NCBI GenBank assembly: GCA_036023115.1
Contig: JAYKKT010000087.1
Span: 11,085,001 to 11,149,000, forward strand
Origin: Brasenia schreberi
Taxonomy: Eukaryota; Streptophyta; Magnoliopsida; Nymphaeales; Cabombaceae
Direction of reading: 5' to 3'
Length of the DNA: 64,000 nucleotides
The notes below the pieces were generated by a model, which was not told the origin of the DNA, ran no database searches, and saw only the letters and a list, made by a program, of their open reading frames with translations. A program made the position numbers and the translations under genes. Positions 1 through 12,560 of the stretch are shown here, piece by piece; position 1 is the first letter of the stretch, and each line of letters opens with the position of its first letter.

Positions 1-174
1 TTATGACATTAAAATACAAAATTGCTGAGAATTTCAGATATGATGGAAAACACAACACGAGCACCTCCATTCGAGACAAAGAAAATTAATTTGTTCTGCT
101 AACACAACCCGAGACATGAAATTGCCAACACTATGAGCATCATCTCGTTTGGATTAGGTGAATTTGTACTCGGC

Positions 175-300
175 CAGGTGGGCGATAAGAACTGGATGTT
201 CTCGTGCCGTTGCTGCAGGTGGGGAGTTCGACTACCAGAGGGTGCATGTGTTAGGCTTCGGTCTCCTCTCGTAACAAAAAGAAAAAAGAAAGAAAAAAAC
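175..300 (+). repeat. tRNA-derived SINE copy
   Basis: It has a B-box-like GAGTTCGAC at about 224-232, then GGGTGCATGTGTTAGGCTTC and an A-rich end (AACAAAAAGAAAAAAG). The same body recurs at 24,818-24,942, and in reverse at 22,408-22,520 and 60,525-60,625, so this is a dispersed family. The A-box part here is diverged. Confidence 0.5.
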
Positions 301-940
301 TTAAAATACAATTGGAAAAAAAGAGTGAAGGACAAATAATTTTGCATATCAGATTTAATATATAATGTTCAAGTATGGTTTTGTGTATTCGGGACAATGG
401 TTTCGCTGAATAAGACTCGATCACATGTATCACTACCATAGCTACAAATATGAAGTCAATTTCCACGTCCATTTCTAGTGTCTTCTCCGTAATAGTCTAA
501 GCTCAATAATATTAAGATAAAACAGAATTGATACGCACATCCCTTTTACTATACATACATCTGTTTTCTGTTTTTCTCAAAATACCTTTATTCACTTTAG
601 TAATTACAAAAATACCCATTCAGCCAAAAAAATGGAACCTTCTCCTTCTTCATGCGTGAATCTACTTCTAGCCATTCTTTCTTTCATTATTCGCTCCCTA
701 ACCCATTTGACCACATATTACTCGATCTACAATTATTTTCAGCAAAAAAACATATCAAAATCTGTCAAAAAATGAAAAAACGAAGAATCAAAAGAAAGAA
801 AAAACAAAGAGGGAAACAAAGAGAAAAAGAATAAAAAAGGCCGATTTAAAGAGGGATTCATCAATTTAATGATTTATGTTGTTGATTTGGTTTTGATTTT
901 TTAGTTATTATGATTGATTTTTATACTAGAATTAAAAAAA

Positions 941-1041
941 TTAAGGCATCTTGATGGAAGGGATGCACCTAATATGCGTCTCCCCAATAGGAGAGACGTG
1001 GGTTGGACTTGAGACATGTCTCTTCTGTCAGGATGCCTTAG
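941..1041. mobile_element. Short foldback (MITE-like) element
   Basis: A roughly 100-bp segment has terminal inverted repeats. The left end reads TTAAGGCATCTTGATGGAAG; the reverse complement of the right end reads CTAAGGCATCCTGACAGAAG, about 16 of 20 matching. A smaller hairpin (CGTCTCC / GGAGAGACG) sits in the middle. The flanking TTA could be a 3-bp target duplication of PIF/Harbinger type, but that is inference. Confidence 0.5.
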
Positions 1042-2284
1042 TTTTCATATTACTAAGTCACATATTTTCTTCTTATTGATTTTATTTTTTAGTTTTATTT
1101 TTTGTTATTTTTTTCTTTTTTTGTTCTATCCTTTTCCAATAAAATTCGTAAGATTATGCTTTGAGGAAGAAGATAATAGTGCTAAGTGAAACCTCAATAG
1201 CTGGAGCAAAAAGATCTGACCAAATATACTTTTGCTAAAATTGGGTGGGACAGGAGAGATTGGGTGAGAGAAATGTTTGGATGGAATGTGAGAGAAAACA
1301 ATATTTATATGAAGGTAATTTTGGTATGGATAGTAAAAGGGATATGCAAATAGCAAGCCCCATAAAAAAATCCATCAAACTCCTCGAGTTTATTTGATAT
1401 TGGCTTAATTTACCAAAATCCGTGATGTTTAATATTATATGGTGCCTTTCATCACAGGACTTTATGAGAAAGCAACACTCTTACCAGTTCCGGTAAAGAA
1501 ATTTCCACAAAAATGTGGACTTTAGAATTTTACTTTGATGGTGTCATGGATCTCTTTGACACAGTCAAAAGATTACTAGGCTTTTCAATGGAGTTCTACA
1601 ATGTAAACGAGGTTCATGGTCTCACCTCCTTGGTACTAGAATTACAGGCTTAGACTCACACATGGTTTTATATTTGATTCATAAATAATACCGACTCATG
1701 AATTTATAATAGAGAAAGAGAAGGAACTGGTTTAGTTTTCATGACAAATCCCTATGTCTAATTCATGCTACTCTTATTCTCTTGATGACGAAGTTTCTGA
1801 CTTACCCTGCTGTAAATCTTTAAGCATGTAAAAGCTACGAATCTATCTAGTTTGTCATTCTTAAGTGACTCAATTGAGCCAATGGAATACTTGACTTGAA
1901 TTTGGGCACAACCTTGCCCTTTGAAGGCCTCAGTGGGTGTTGTGATGTTCTACTTACCAACAAAGACAATTTAGGGAAATTGGAAAAAATTATTTTTTTC
2001 ATCTAATGTAACGTAGAGGAAAAGAAACATGTAAAGGTAATTCAACTAGTAATATTATTTGATGCGATATTTAAACTTCAATGACAATCCTGGGTAGAAA
2101 ATGGCCAAGTTGAGGCTCAATGGATGTGTCTGTTTCTCCTGCTCTAGTTAATTAACATCTCAAAAACACTTGTTTCTTTGAGTTAACATCTAAAACAAAA
2201 ACTTGATACTACATTATCCAAGTAACTAATTGATTGATTAACTCATAAAAACTGTTCGATTTTACCATACTAAAATCGAAACTG

Positions 2285-2460
2285 GATCCAAGACCGAACC
2301 TTATCCCGCACTAACTGGGGTCGGCTACGTCGGGTTTTATTCCCCTTCGCGCTCTATCTTGTGTCATGTAAGCATTTAACTCAAGAAAAAGTAATGTCAT
2401 GATTTATCTCTTACTTTATAACACTTTGACCCTCTTCTACTTTTTTTAAAGTGGTGAGTA
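2285..2460 (-). repeat. RTE LINE 3'-end relic
   Basis: The + strand carries the diverged reverse complement of the RTE 3' end seen at 39,962-40,140: GGGGTCGGCTACGT, then a CTATCTTGTGTCATGTAAGC counterpart of the CTATCATGTGCCATGTTAGC block, then a CACTTTGACCCTCTTCTAC counterpart of CACTTTTGTGGTTGTCCTCTAC. It is uninterrupted where the related relic at 11,415-12,560 carries an inserted hAT-like element. Confidence 0.55.
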
Positions 2461-5081
2461 TCCAGTTCCTTTTGGGGCTCTATTTGCAAACCTTTCTAAC
2501 AGTGTGTTATAAAGATTTAGATTCATTCTCCAATCAAATTGGCAATAATCAATCACATAGAAAATGGATACAACATCTGAGTTGAAATGGATTCACGCGA
2601 GGAAGCAATCGTCTCTAGAATCCATCTCTTGCTTCAACCAAGCATGAGAGATCAAAATTCGAGCTAAATCAGCAATAACCGATTGTTTTGCTCCTGCATG
2701 GATTCCTTTTCATACCAAGAGAATCCATTTCACTAGAAGGTATAGGTAAGTTGGCTCTTTCGCAAGCTAGTTGAATCGCTCTCAAGAGTTAGGGAATTTA
2801 GTTTCGATGGGAAATCAAACATGCCAAAAGTGAAGATAGAGTAGTATTGTTGGAAATGTATGTATTCACTATCATGTGAAAACAAGGAAGCAACTATATG
2901 ATCAAATGTAAGAGGGCAAAAAGACATAGGAAGGTTAAAAACTAACAAGACACAATTAAAAGACCTTTGGAAAGTGGTGGTCCAGGTACAACCAAATCAA
3001 TATACCATGTGGGCTCACCAAGTTCCGGTCATATAACTCCATTAGCAGGCCAGTATTAGATCCTAATAATGCCAAGCATGTCAGTGGTAGAATCTTTTTG
3101 TTACACTCATGTCACCTAAAAGCAATGAGTGAGTATGAGTTCATAGGTGTTAGTGAGTGCCATCATCTCCCAACTTTCATCCAGCGGATTTCAATCTTCA
3201 AACCTAAGGGATATTTATAGAAAAATTTATTCCTCATTAGCTTGGGTTTATACGCACTATTCAGCTTCTTTTTTCTTTTAAAGAGAGAATTATTCAGCTT
3301 GTTTGAAGCTTATATAATAAAAAACATCGTGGGCAACATGACGTTAAAATTTATTGATCATGAACTGTGACATCGCCTTATTGCAGGGCATATATCAAGA
3401 TCACCAAGATTGCAAATCGGCCAAAATAAATTGAATAACCCCTCAGTCTGTCATTCTCCAAATTAACATGTTTCTTGATCATATGATTTTTTTGAAACCC
3501 GAAAATATCTCGAAAACCTATGCCAGTGGCCAGAATTTTTTTTGGCTAATGCCTCAATTTTCCGAAAACCGAAAGGCGCTCTTAAATATGTGGGTAGCCA
3601 ATACCGATCAAAGTGAAAGATCACAATTATGTATCTTATCAAAATTATACAACAAGGGGGCCCCCACCAATATTTATATCATGTAGGTAGCTCACAATCT
3701 TGATCTAATCCTTTATGACAGGCATCATATGATCTGTAGAGGGCCATCCGACCTCACTATGACCCGACACAAAATGGCAGTCACTTGGTTTCTTTATTAA
3801 ACAATTAAGTCGAACCACTAAAGAGACCTACATTGAGCATCGTGGACCTTTCTAGATATGGAGTTGGTATGGTACACGGGCCCAATCTCGGGTAGGTGGT
3901 CGGACGTAAATCCTTTCCCTTTTAATTTATTAACAGGATATCGGACCACCTAGGTTCAAACACTTGATTCCCAAAGGAACCTTGCCTCCATGGCTTCAAA
4001 TGGATGGGTTAGGTTGCACTATCATATGGAAGAGGCCATTGCGATCAAATGGATGGGTATTTCAGAGTTTTGGAATAAAAGATTTTCAGATTTTTCAAAG
4101 TATTAATATCCACATCTTATTTTGCTGGCCAAATTAGAAACATAACCTAAGTTTTTCAAGGCATATTTATTTGGATATTCTATAACAAAACAAGCCCACG
4201 AGATCTGCAGGCCAAGACCGTCATGGGCCAGCGTCATCCTAATTCCTTTAGGGTGTGTTTGATTTGTGGTTTCAAGACTCTGGTACTAGATCTGCAGGCC
4301 TATACCGTCATGGGCCTGTAATGATGGTTCCTCGAAACCATGGTACCGTGTTTGATTTACAAGTGGTATTGAGGTTTGGATTTTCATGCAAGGTTATATA
4401 CGGCAATACGTGAGACAAGGGGGTGTTTGGGTTTCTGTGTGAAACCCCATGAGGTTCGGTTTCTACCCCTCAACTTATATGCGAACATTTTCGACTGAAA
4501 TTGAAACCATGGAACTATAGTTCCATGCCAGAGATGAAAGCACCAAAAATCAAAGTCTAATTCTCCTCGAACCATGAATCAAACAGACCCTTAAGAAGCA
4601 AAGGACCCAACATAGTGGGTGTTGTAGTAGTGTCTGTTTGGGATTTTGAATACTTGGAAACGTTTTCCTACCATAAGAAAATTGGAGCCTACCATTAAAT
4701 GTGCATATGGCAAGGATAGGAATTCATCTTCCGGAAGGTAGATGAACCTGCAGTGTATATAAGTTCACAATGACATAAATGCAGAAATTGAAAGTTAGAA
4801 CAATATCACCCAAAATTTGACCAAGTTTGTGAATTGTCAGATGCTAAAGAGTTCACGAATTGGTGACTTTACTGCACCTACTAGCCAGCGCCAACTTTCA
4901 TGAATCTGCCCTTCTGTAATCAGATTCATGTCATTCCCATGGTAAAATCACATCCAAGGATTTGTATGGTGTTCTTATCCTACATTGACAAGTAAGATAA
5001 GAACATCATATTGTTTTAAATTTATAAATGATATTCATATTCATATTTCCAATGGGTATGTGGGAGCTTAATGTATCAGTG

Positions 5082-5087
<6 letters not shown>

Positions 5088-5117
<30 letters not shown>
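5088..5117. repeat. (TA)n microsatellite
   Basis: About 15 TA units, followed by a short ACACACA stretch. Confidence 0.95.
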
Positions 5118-5122
<5 letters not shown>

Positions 5123-5369
5123 AGAGTCTAGATATAGAAAACCTATAAAAATAGAGAATCATAAGAAACTCATTATAACTATTTGATTTTTTAGATGAAC
5201 AATTGAGGTGGTAAAACAAAAAGTATTTATATAAAATACAAAAGTAAAACGATACATCTAACTCAAATCTCCACCACTTATCGTTCCAATCTAAAGGTGG
5301 AAACAATGGGTTCTTTGTGGTTTTCTATTTCTATGGGTTCCTTAAATCAAAACACTCTCTTTCTCTCTC

Positions 5370-5375
<6 letters not shown>

Positions 5376-5408
<33 letters not shown>
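5376..5408. repeat. (TA)n microsatellite
   Basis: About 16 TA units preceded by CTCTCTTTCTCTCTCTACATG. Confidence 0.95.
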
Positions 5409-5411
<3 letters not shown>

Positions 5412-5926
5412 GTGTATGTACATTTGCCAAGCTTCATTCCTGTCTGTCCCTGACAAAAATAATTTTCTTGTCTTGGATAAGTGGCAGTGCAAACAGGCGG
5501 AGAAAGAGAGCTGTCATAGGCATGAGGCAGAGTGAGTAGTTGTATAATGGACTTCCCCAACAGGCTCATGTCTCATCTGGATTCCACTTCAGAGAAACAA
5601 AATAAGGTGAAATTCATCAAATCTCTAACTATTTTAGGTGTAGTATAATATTCAATAAGTTTACCAAGGAATTCCCAAGTTCATACTTCATTGAATTTCT
5701 CAATCTAGTACTGAAATAGAACTCTACCGATTGTTATCCTTCGCCTCGATGAAGGAGGTGAATTGCTTTAGGTAGCCAACATTAGAGCGACATACAGTGT
5801 CAAAATCACCTCAAAACCTGTTAAGAAACAACTTTTCCTTAAAAAAGAGTGCTATCTCCACACGAGTCAAACTCCCACCTGACTCCCAGCAGGTAGATAA
5901 TCTTTTACCGTTCAGCCACAGCTCAA

Positions 5927-6078
<152 letters not shown>

Positions 6079-6949
6079 AACGAACAGTTTAAAACCGTTA
6101 ATTCCGGTTCTGAGCTGGTTCCTGAAAATTATGAACTATAACCGAACTGGAGGGTTCCCGGGTCCAATTACAATTCCTGGACTGTTTCCGGTAATCATGG
6201 GTTGTGAAACTGATTCTAACTGCTCGGCTGGTTTCGAACTGGCCATGTCTATCTTTTACCATGGATTTCTTATAAAAAATGGTAATAACACCATAGGAGC
6301 ATCCGATCTTTTTCCACCTGCCAATTGACTTTCCAGTGAAAATGGGCACAATCAAGGCCAGAGATACGAAATGAAGCTTAGCATTAGAAAATCTTTCCTC
6401 CATTATTTTTATTAGTTGAAGACCTTATCCAAATTGACAGTTCTTTAAAATGTGAAAATGACACGCTTCTTTAACGTGAGAAAATATTTCCTTGAGCAAA
6501 TCCCACCTTTCATGGAGGCGTTTGGATAAGTGGCGTCTGTTTAGATTCATGAACGCCAGTCGTTCAAATTCAACAAACATGAGAATTTCGAATTCTGAGG
6601 AAAACGTCAGCTGAGAAACTAAACTCTCTCAACGCAACACCTGCCACACTTGTTCTTGCCATTCCTGTAAACCCGCGAGTTTTCCTCAATATTCTATATA
6701 AAGTGACCTGAATTCTGAGGAAAGGATGGTTTCAGTTTAGATGGTTATCTTGAATATATAGGAAAACTTAGAGTTGCTAGACACTCTCTCATTTCATGCT
6801 CTACTGACCATTTGCATTGTTGTTGGTACATGATCGATGTTTACGATAAAAAGTTGTGTAGCAAACACGGGACGGGCACCTTGATCACTCACCTTAATGA
6901 TCAAGCAAACGTTTAGTATAAAAAGTTGTCTAAGAGCTCTTACTCTCTA

Positions 6950-6984
6950 TATATACATATACATATACATATATATATATATAT

Positions 6985-7037
<53 letters not shown>

Positions 7038-7040
7038 TAT
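6950..7040. repeat. TA/CATA-rich low-complexity tract
   Basis: Interrupted TA repeats with ACATATACATAT variants. Confidence 0.9.
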
Positions 7041-7803
7041 TATGTGTATGTATGTATAGATATAGAAAAAACATCTTAGTTGTATAATGGTGTTTAGTGC
7101 ATAATTTTATACAAACATCTATATAGTCCGGTCTTTAATATCGACGATGGAGATTTGAACCAAATATATCTTTGTACTTATATACTTACATTTAATATAT
7201 ATGAGTTCATTAAATACAAAGTGATTTGAATCTCCATTATTGATCTCAAAGATGGAACGATGAAAATGGTGTGATAAGATCATGCACCAAAATGCATTAT
7301 GTTGCTAAGACTCTATATATCATGTTGGTCCGGATTTAATGAGAGAGGAATAACCTTTGAAACTTCGAGGGTAAACTTTCTTGAACATGACAGTGGCAGT
7401 CTTAATAGCGAAGAAAGGGTGTGGAAGGACCCATATCTTCGTTTCAAAGTCCTATAATGTATGTTGTGCTATTACTGTGTAGGACACAAGTAGGTTCCCC
7501 ATTGCACATGGATATACACCATCTTAAAAAAGGAGATATATTGCTGTTTTAAACGGCCAACTAGTGCAAACAATCTTATGGATTTGTGCCCATTATATTT
7601 CCTTGAACTCTAAACTTATTTGAGCGAGAACTGACCAACTCGAATTCTGTGATGTTATAATCCGACCCGAATTCGATGCTGACATTTTTCAAACGTACCA
7701 ATCTACCCTTAAAAGGGCTAGATTCGTCAATTTTCGGATCCAGTAGGATATACCCGATCCAATACTCCAGCAAAATATCCTCCCTCGGTGCTCTGTCACT
7801 GCA

Positions 7804-7835
7804 ACGTGGCAAACACTTTGACATGATGACGTGGC
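7804..7835 (+). promoter_or_regulatory. Two ABRE-type motifs upstream of the aquaporin
   Basis: ACGTGGC occurs at 7,804-7,810 and 7,829-7,835, same strand, 25 bp apart, roughly 170-200 bp upstream of the TATA box. ACGTGGC is the core of ABA-response elements bound by bZIP factors, and pairs are the usual functional form. A role in ABA or drought control of this gene is inferred. Confidence 0.4.
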
Positions 7836-8003
7836 GCGTCGGCCGCTGCAGACAGGATAGATGCTGAACTGTGCGGGAAACGACCACCAACAATGGCTTC
7901 TGATGCAATTTCTCTTTTTGCTACGGACTTGTCAGAAATTTCCATAATAATTTAGGTCACCGGTTGTAGCCGGTCACAGCAGTAGTCGACCCCGTCCTCG
8001 ATT

Positions 8004-8010
8004 GTATATA
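8004..8010 (+). promoter_or_regulatory. TATA box of the TIP gene
   Basis: GTATATAG lies about 50 bp upstream of the ATG at 8,058, with a (GA)n-rich leader in between. This gives a short 5' UTR. Confidence 0.5.
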
Positions 8011-8057
8011 GCAGGCCAGTGTGAGTGAGAGTGATATCTCAGAGAGAGAGAGAGAGG

Positions 8058-9300
8058 ATGTCGTCATTGCCGTTCACTAGAATAGCGGTGGGGAGGCCGG
8101 AGGAGGCCACACACCCGGACGCTCTGAAGTCGGCCCTCGCCGAGTTCATCTCCACACTCATCTTCGTCTTTGCCGGAGAGGGCTCCGGAATCGCCTTCAG
8201 TGCGTTCCTTCATCTTCATCGCCAATTCTCGTACATTATAAAGGCTATCATTTAGTAATTCTTTCTCCATAACAAAACCAAGGACCAAAACAAGCCTTCA
8301 TTTCTGGTCGTTGTTGTTCTATGCATTAGCGTTTAATGCCAAAAGCCAGATTGCGTCTCTCTTTATGGGCATATAATATGTTGTTAGTTTAATAGATGTG
8401 GTTTTGTGGTGCAGACAAGTTGACGGACAATGGGTCGCCAACGCCCGCGGGGTTGGTGGCAGCGGCTCTGGCGCATGGCTTTGGTCTGTTCATAGCCGTC
8501 GCCGTGAGCGCCAACATTTCTGGTGGGCACGTAAACCCCGCTGTCACCTTCGGCGCCTTCGTTGGCGGCAACATCACTCTTCTCCGCGGCATCCTCTACT
8601 GGATCGCCCAGCTCCTCGGCTCCACCGTCGCCGTCCTCCTCCTCAAGTTCACCACCGGCGACCTGGTATCCACTTTTAGCCTCTAATTCTTAGTACTCAC
8701 TAAATAGGGTAAGATGTTACTTACTAAATACAAGACGAAGTATCGCATACCTTGGAAAAGTTCATTGAATTCAGTGTAAGATTTAAGCTTGTGGCATCAA
8801 TTGATGCATTTACTTTCTTGAGAGAAAATAATTATATAAATACACACCGAGTTACGTAAAGATTGCATGAAATGAGATGAACATCTTGTAGTAATGCAAT
8901 GCACATGCTGGTTGGTGTGATGTGGGTGCAGGCGACGCCGGTGTTCTCGCTGTCCGACGTGTCCGTATGGAACGGGTTCGTGTTCGAGATAGTGATGACA
9001 TTCGGGCTGGTGTACACGGTGTACGCGACGGCCATCGATCCGAAGAAGGGGACGCTCGGCACCATTGCGCCTCTTGCCATCGGCCTGATAGTCGGAGCTA
9101 ACATCTTCGCCGGAGGCGCGTTCACCGGGGCGGCCATGAATCCAGCCGTTGCCTTCGGCCCTGCGCTCGTCGCCTGGAACTGGGCTCACCACTGGGTGTA
9201 CTGGGCCGGGCCGCTCATCGGCGCGGCCATCGCCGCTCTCATCTACGAGCACATCTTCATTTACCGCACCCACGAGCCGATCGCTTCAAGCGAATACTGA
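8058..9300 (+). CDS. TIP1: Tonoplast intrinsic protein, TIP1 type (aquaporin)
   Basis: Exons are 8,058-8,199, 8,415-8,665 and 8,932-9,300, all with GT-AG introns in phase, giving 253 residues, the normal TIP length. The protein is a six-helix channel of the vacuolar membrane that passes water and, in the TIP1 group, often urea, H2O2 or other small solutes. Both NPA boxes are intact (residues 88-90 and 201-203). His68 in helix 2, an alanine before the second NPA box and Val204 fit the His-Ile-Ala-Val selectivity filter of TIP1 proteins. The N-terminus ([17 protein letters not shown]) and C-terminus ([12 protein letters not shown]) are also TIP1-like. The start follows a GA-rich leader and a TATA box. 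The two introns fall where TIP genes usually have them. No defect is seen. The paralogue number within TIP1 cannot be assigned. Confidence 0.95.
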
Positions 9301-10560
9301 CAGTGGAGGCTTTGAAAGACTGTTAGTTCCTTCGTTATCCACCGTCCATCGTGTCGGGGCTTTTCTTATCCGCCGTGCATCTTTTCCTTCCATCTACGGC
9401 TGCTTTGATCATTTGCTTTCTATTTGTCCTTGTATTATCATGCGTGCATTTTCGTGGTGAAGATTTCCTCCTTGGTCCGTCTCTCTGTCCTTGTGAAGTA
9501 AATGTTTTTGGTGACGTTGATCGTAAACGCTCCATGGGCTCCGGGGTTTTCCCCTTCTCCCTCTTGTATTCTTCCTTGCTCTTTATGCTCTCGGTATTCA
9601 TGTCATTTCTACTGTAGGTTGAAATGTTTCGAGATGGCGTGTCGTGCATACAACTCTCTCTCTCTCTCTCTCTCTCACATATACACACACACAGAGTCTA
9701 CCAAGGTTATCCAATGTGAAGTGCTTCTCTTCAACAAGAAATTGTTCAAATATGATCAAATTTCGGTGATCTTAGTGATCCAAAAAGGTTTTAGAAATAT
9801 AACAAATTAGTCGGATTATAGCTAGATAAACCAAGTTGCAGAGCTTGAAAGCACTGTATAAAATGCGCCGCAGAAAGAGAGAGAGAGCACCACGACATAT
9901 ATACGCTGAGGTCTGTGGTTCCTTACATGGTCTATTTGACCATAGGTGTCTTTGGGCTTTAGACTTGCAGGTACCATTTGAACAAGATGATTAACATGTA
10001 GAAACGACGTACTGTGATTTGCCAAAAGATTCGAAACTCTTGACAGTATATTTGTAAAGCAGTATTGAATGATCCCAAACATGTTTAAGTATAATGAAGA
10101 CGGTCTTTAATTATACGCTGAGCAGGTTTGCTTCCACAACTATCCCCGATGGTCTCACTGCCGGAAAATTTATGCCGGAAACTGTCGAATGCTTGGTATC
10201 GGACTTGTGCAAATTAGATACATAAATAAAATTAGATACTGTATATAGTGAAGCTATAGCCTTAATTAGTGAAGTTAATGCAACGAGCATATTAAAAACA
10301 AGGGGTCAAGCCATGTGCGGCCTTGTGTTGTGGACATGCGTGGCACCCGATTCCAGAAATATATCGAACTCTACTTATAATTTCACGTGTTGAATGCATA
10401 TCTATTGTTCAATTAATGTAAGAAAATTTGCAAGATAGAAAGTTTAAACGTAAATACAACCGAACAAAACCAAATCACGTTAAGAATAAGTTAAATTGAA
10501 CTCCGGCAATAAGGAGAGTTTCAACCTTCCAAAACTGGTCTCCCCCAGGTAAAGGAGGAG
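9301..10560. other. 3' flank of the aquaporin; nothing else seen
   Basis: This holds the probable 3' UTR (T-rich to about 9,620) and a short (CT)n/(CA)n stretch at 9,653-9,692. No polyadenylation signal stands out and no coding frame resembles a known family. Confidence 0.5.
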
Positions 10561-10576
10561 GTCTAGATTAGGTTTA

Positions 10577-10880
10577 GACCTGGCTGGTTCTATAGGCTCA
10601 CGGTAAACCCGGGCTGCCGGTTCTAAACCGGTAGATTTGGTTCCACCAATTATAACTGAATGGGAGTTCTAGTCTGGTTCTGGTTTCATTTGAAAAATTC
10701 ATGTGAGATTTTAAAATGGGAAGAAAGAACAACTCGGAATAATTGGTTTCCACACTGCCGGTTCCACTGTGGTTCCATTCTCCAATAGGAGAAGTTGGAA
10801 CTGAACCAAAGGATCCCCTGGTTCCATCCGGTTTTGAGGCGGTTCAAGTTCCGGACTCAAACTGACCACCTCTACCTTAA
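10577..10880. mobile_element. hAT-like non-autonomous element, degenerate
   Basis: The segment is full of CCGGTTC / GGTTC / GAACC motifs and ends in GACCACCTCTA, whose reverse complement TAGAGGTGGTC matches the start many small plant hAT elements share. The left end (TAGGTTTAGACC) is a poor partner and no clear 8-bp duplication is visible. The same end motif (GACCACCTCTAA) closes a similar stretch at 18,650-18,837. Confidence 0.35.
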
Positions 10881-11517
10881 GTAGCGAGACCAGCATCAAC
10901 TTCATTCTGATATTTACCCTAGTTTTAAAAGTTTTGGTTTCAATAACAAGTTAAATTGTAAAACAGCTTTACTTAGAACCAAATTTGTGAGATTCGGAGG
11001 ATATTTTCTTCATGCAACTACTCGGGAAGCACATTTAATTTTAACAGTTTGGTGGGGCAATACATTACATCTTTCTGTTTTGTAGTTTTCCTCATGAGTA
11101 TAATTCAATGCAAGGTTGGTAGTGTTTGTATCTTCATTATTAAGCCTCGGGTAAAGAAAATGAGAGCTAACTAATTTGAATAAATAACAAAAGTATGGTT
11201 TGTCATATTTGTTAAATAAGAGATATATTGGTATCATACACCCAAGTGGTGCATGCAAGGCATGATGATGTTATTTATACCAGGGTTTACCAGGTCGAAG
11301 AGCAAAAGGAAAATAAGGAGATGTAGAGGGAGTGCGAATCGACAAAGTCATTTAAGTTGGAATTGGCCTTATCAAAAGCACCAAAACCATCTCAAATTAA
11401 ATGGAATTGGGTACATGGATTGATCATAGTCGTGATCATATTCTATCTTGTGTCATATTAGTGTTTAACTAGGAAAGAACAAGTTCATATTTTGCCTTTC
11501 TTTTCAACACGTTTGAC

Positions 11518-12345
11518 TAGGAGGTGTTCATGGTTCCACTTGGTTTGGTTCTAGCCTCAACCTCGAGCCAAAATGCTAGTAATCAGTTCTTAACTTTTAG
11601 AGAACTGAGCGGACCCGTGCTATAGCTAGAACTGAACATCGGGTTCTTGTTTGGTTTGGTTCTGAACTGTGGTTCTACTTATTTAAGGGTTTTGCTAAAT
11701 GGAATGTACTATGCCATCAGATTATTTAGATTTACGGTTCACATTTTATATCTATGTGGGGTTATAAAACTCACATATATATATATATATATATAAACTT
11801 GTCAAGAATTATATCCATATAAGTATATAAACTATATATTCGAGAGCATAGTACATGCACACATCAATTCATGTTTAAACATTCTCAAGAATCTCAACCA
11901 TCTTATCAGTTGAAATTCAAGTTTCAAAAGCATAAAGGTACTTTGGTGTAATAAATACATCAGATACTATTTGCATTTTGACGTAAAGATCTTAACCGTT
12001 GATCTTTGAGATTGAACGGTTGAAATCTTTCAGAAGATTAGAGAATGAACTAATTTACTTGTATATATAAAGATCTCAACCATTGATGTGGTGCATGAAC
12101 TAAATTCTCTATGTATTTACATTTTATATGTATATAAGGTTATAAAACTCATATATATAAACTTATAAACCTATGAAGATTTATATCTACATGTATATAA
12201 ACTATATATATAATGGTTCGGTTTCAATATCGGAACTGTGAACGGAACAATCATCATATCTTTTCCTTGTTAGAACTGAACCAAACTGCCAAACATCTGA
12301 AACCGAACCAAACTGCCGGTTTTGGCGGTTCGATGAACATCCTTA
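11518..12345. mobile_element. hAT-like non-autonomous transposon, 828 bp
   Basis: The left end is TAGGAGGTGTTCATGG; the reverse complement of the right end is TAAGGATGTTCATCG, giving imperfect terminal inverted repeats of the TAGGGGTGTTCA kind typical of small plant hAT elements. It is flanked by CGTTTGAC (11,510-11,517) and CTTTTGAC (12,346-12,353), an 8-bp duplication with one mismatch, the size hAT transposases make. No transposase is encoded. Inside, a roughly 90-bp stretch (GGTTATAAAACTCA...) occurs twice, near 11,741-11,835 and 12,120-12,210, so the element was rearranged or took an insertion. Confidence 0.6.
11776..11796. repeat. Short (TA)n tract
   Basis: About 10 TA units inside the hAT-like element. 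Confidence 0.9.
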
Positions 12346-12560
12346 CTTTTGACACTCTTCTGCCTCTTTAAAGTATTCACTCTAAGTTTATCTATTACTA
12401 AGCTCCATATGATCATTTATCTTTATATTCAAATTACCTTAATGTATGATGCTTTATTTTTTATTGTTATCACACCAATTTTTTATTTATATAACTTTAC
12501 TATGTCGAAAGATTGCACACTTACCCCGACACCTTCATTTGTGTTATTATCATCTCCTTA

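Larger units (their letters stand above)
11415..12560 (-). repeat. RTE LINE relic split by a hAT-like insertion
   Basis: The left part, to 11,517, matches the reverse-oriented RTE 3' end (TTCTATCTTGTGTCATATTAG, TTTCAACACGTTTGAC). The relic resumes at 12,346 with CTTTTGACACTCTTCTGCCTC, which continues the same alignment. The match fades beyond about 12,370, so the right limit is uncertain. The copy at 2,285-2,460 shows the uninterrupted order. Confidence 0.5.

Noticed and set aside
7576..7908. 110-codon minus-strand open frame upstream of the aquaporin
   Set aside because: No family resemblance, and it overlaps the promoter of a well-supported gene.
8797..9273. 158-codon minus-strand frame opposite TIP1 exon 3
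   Set aside because: Shadow frame of the aquaporin exon; no family resemblance.
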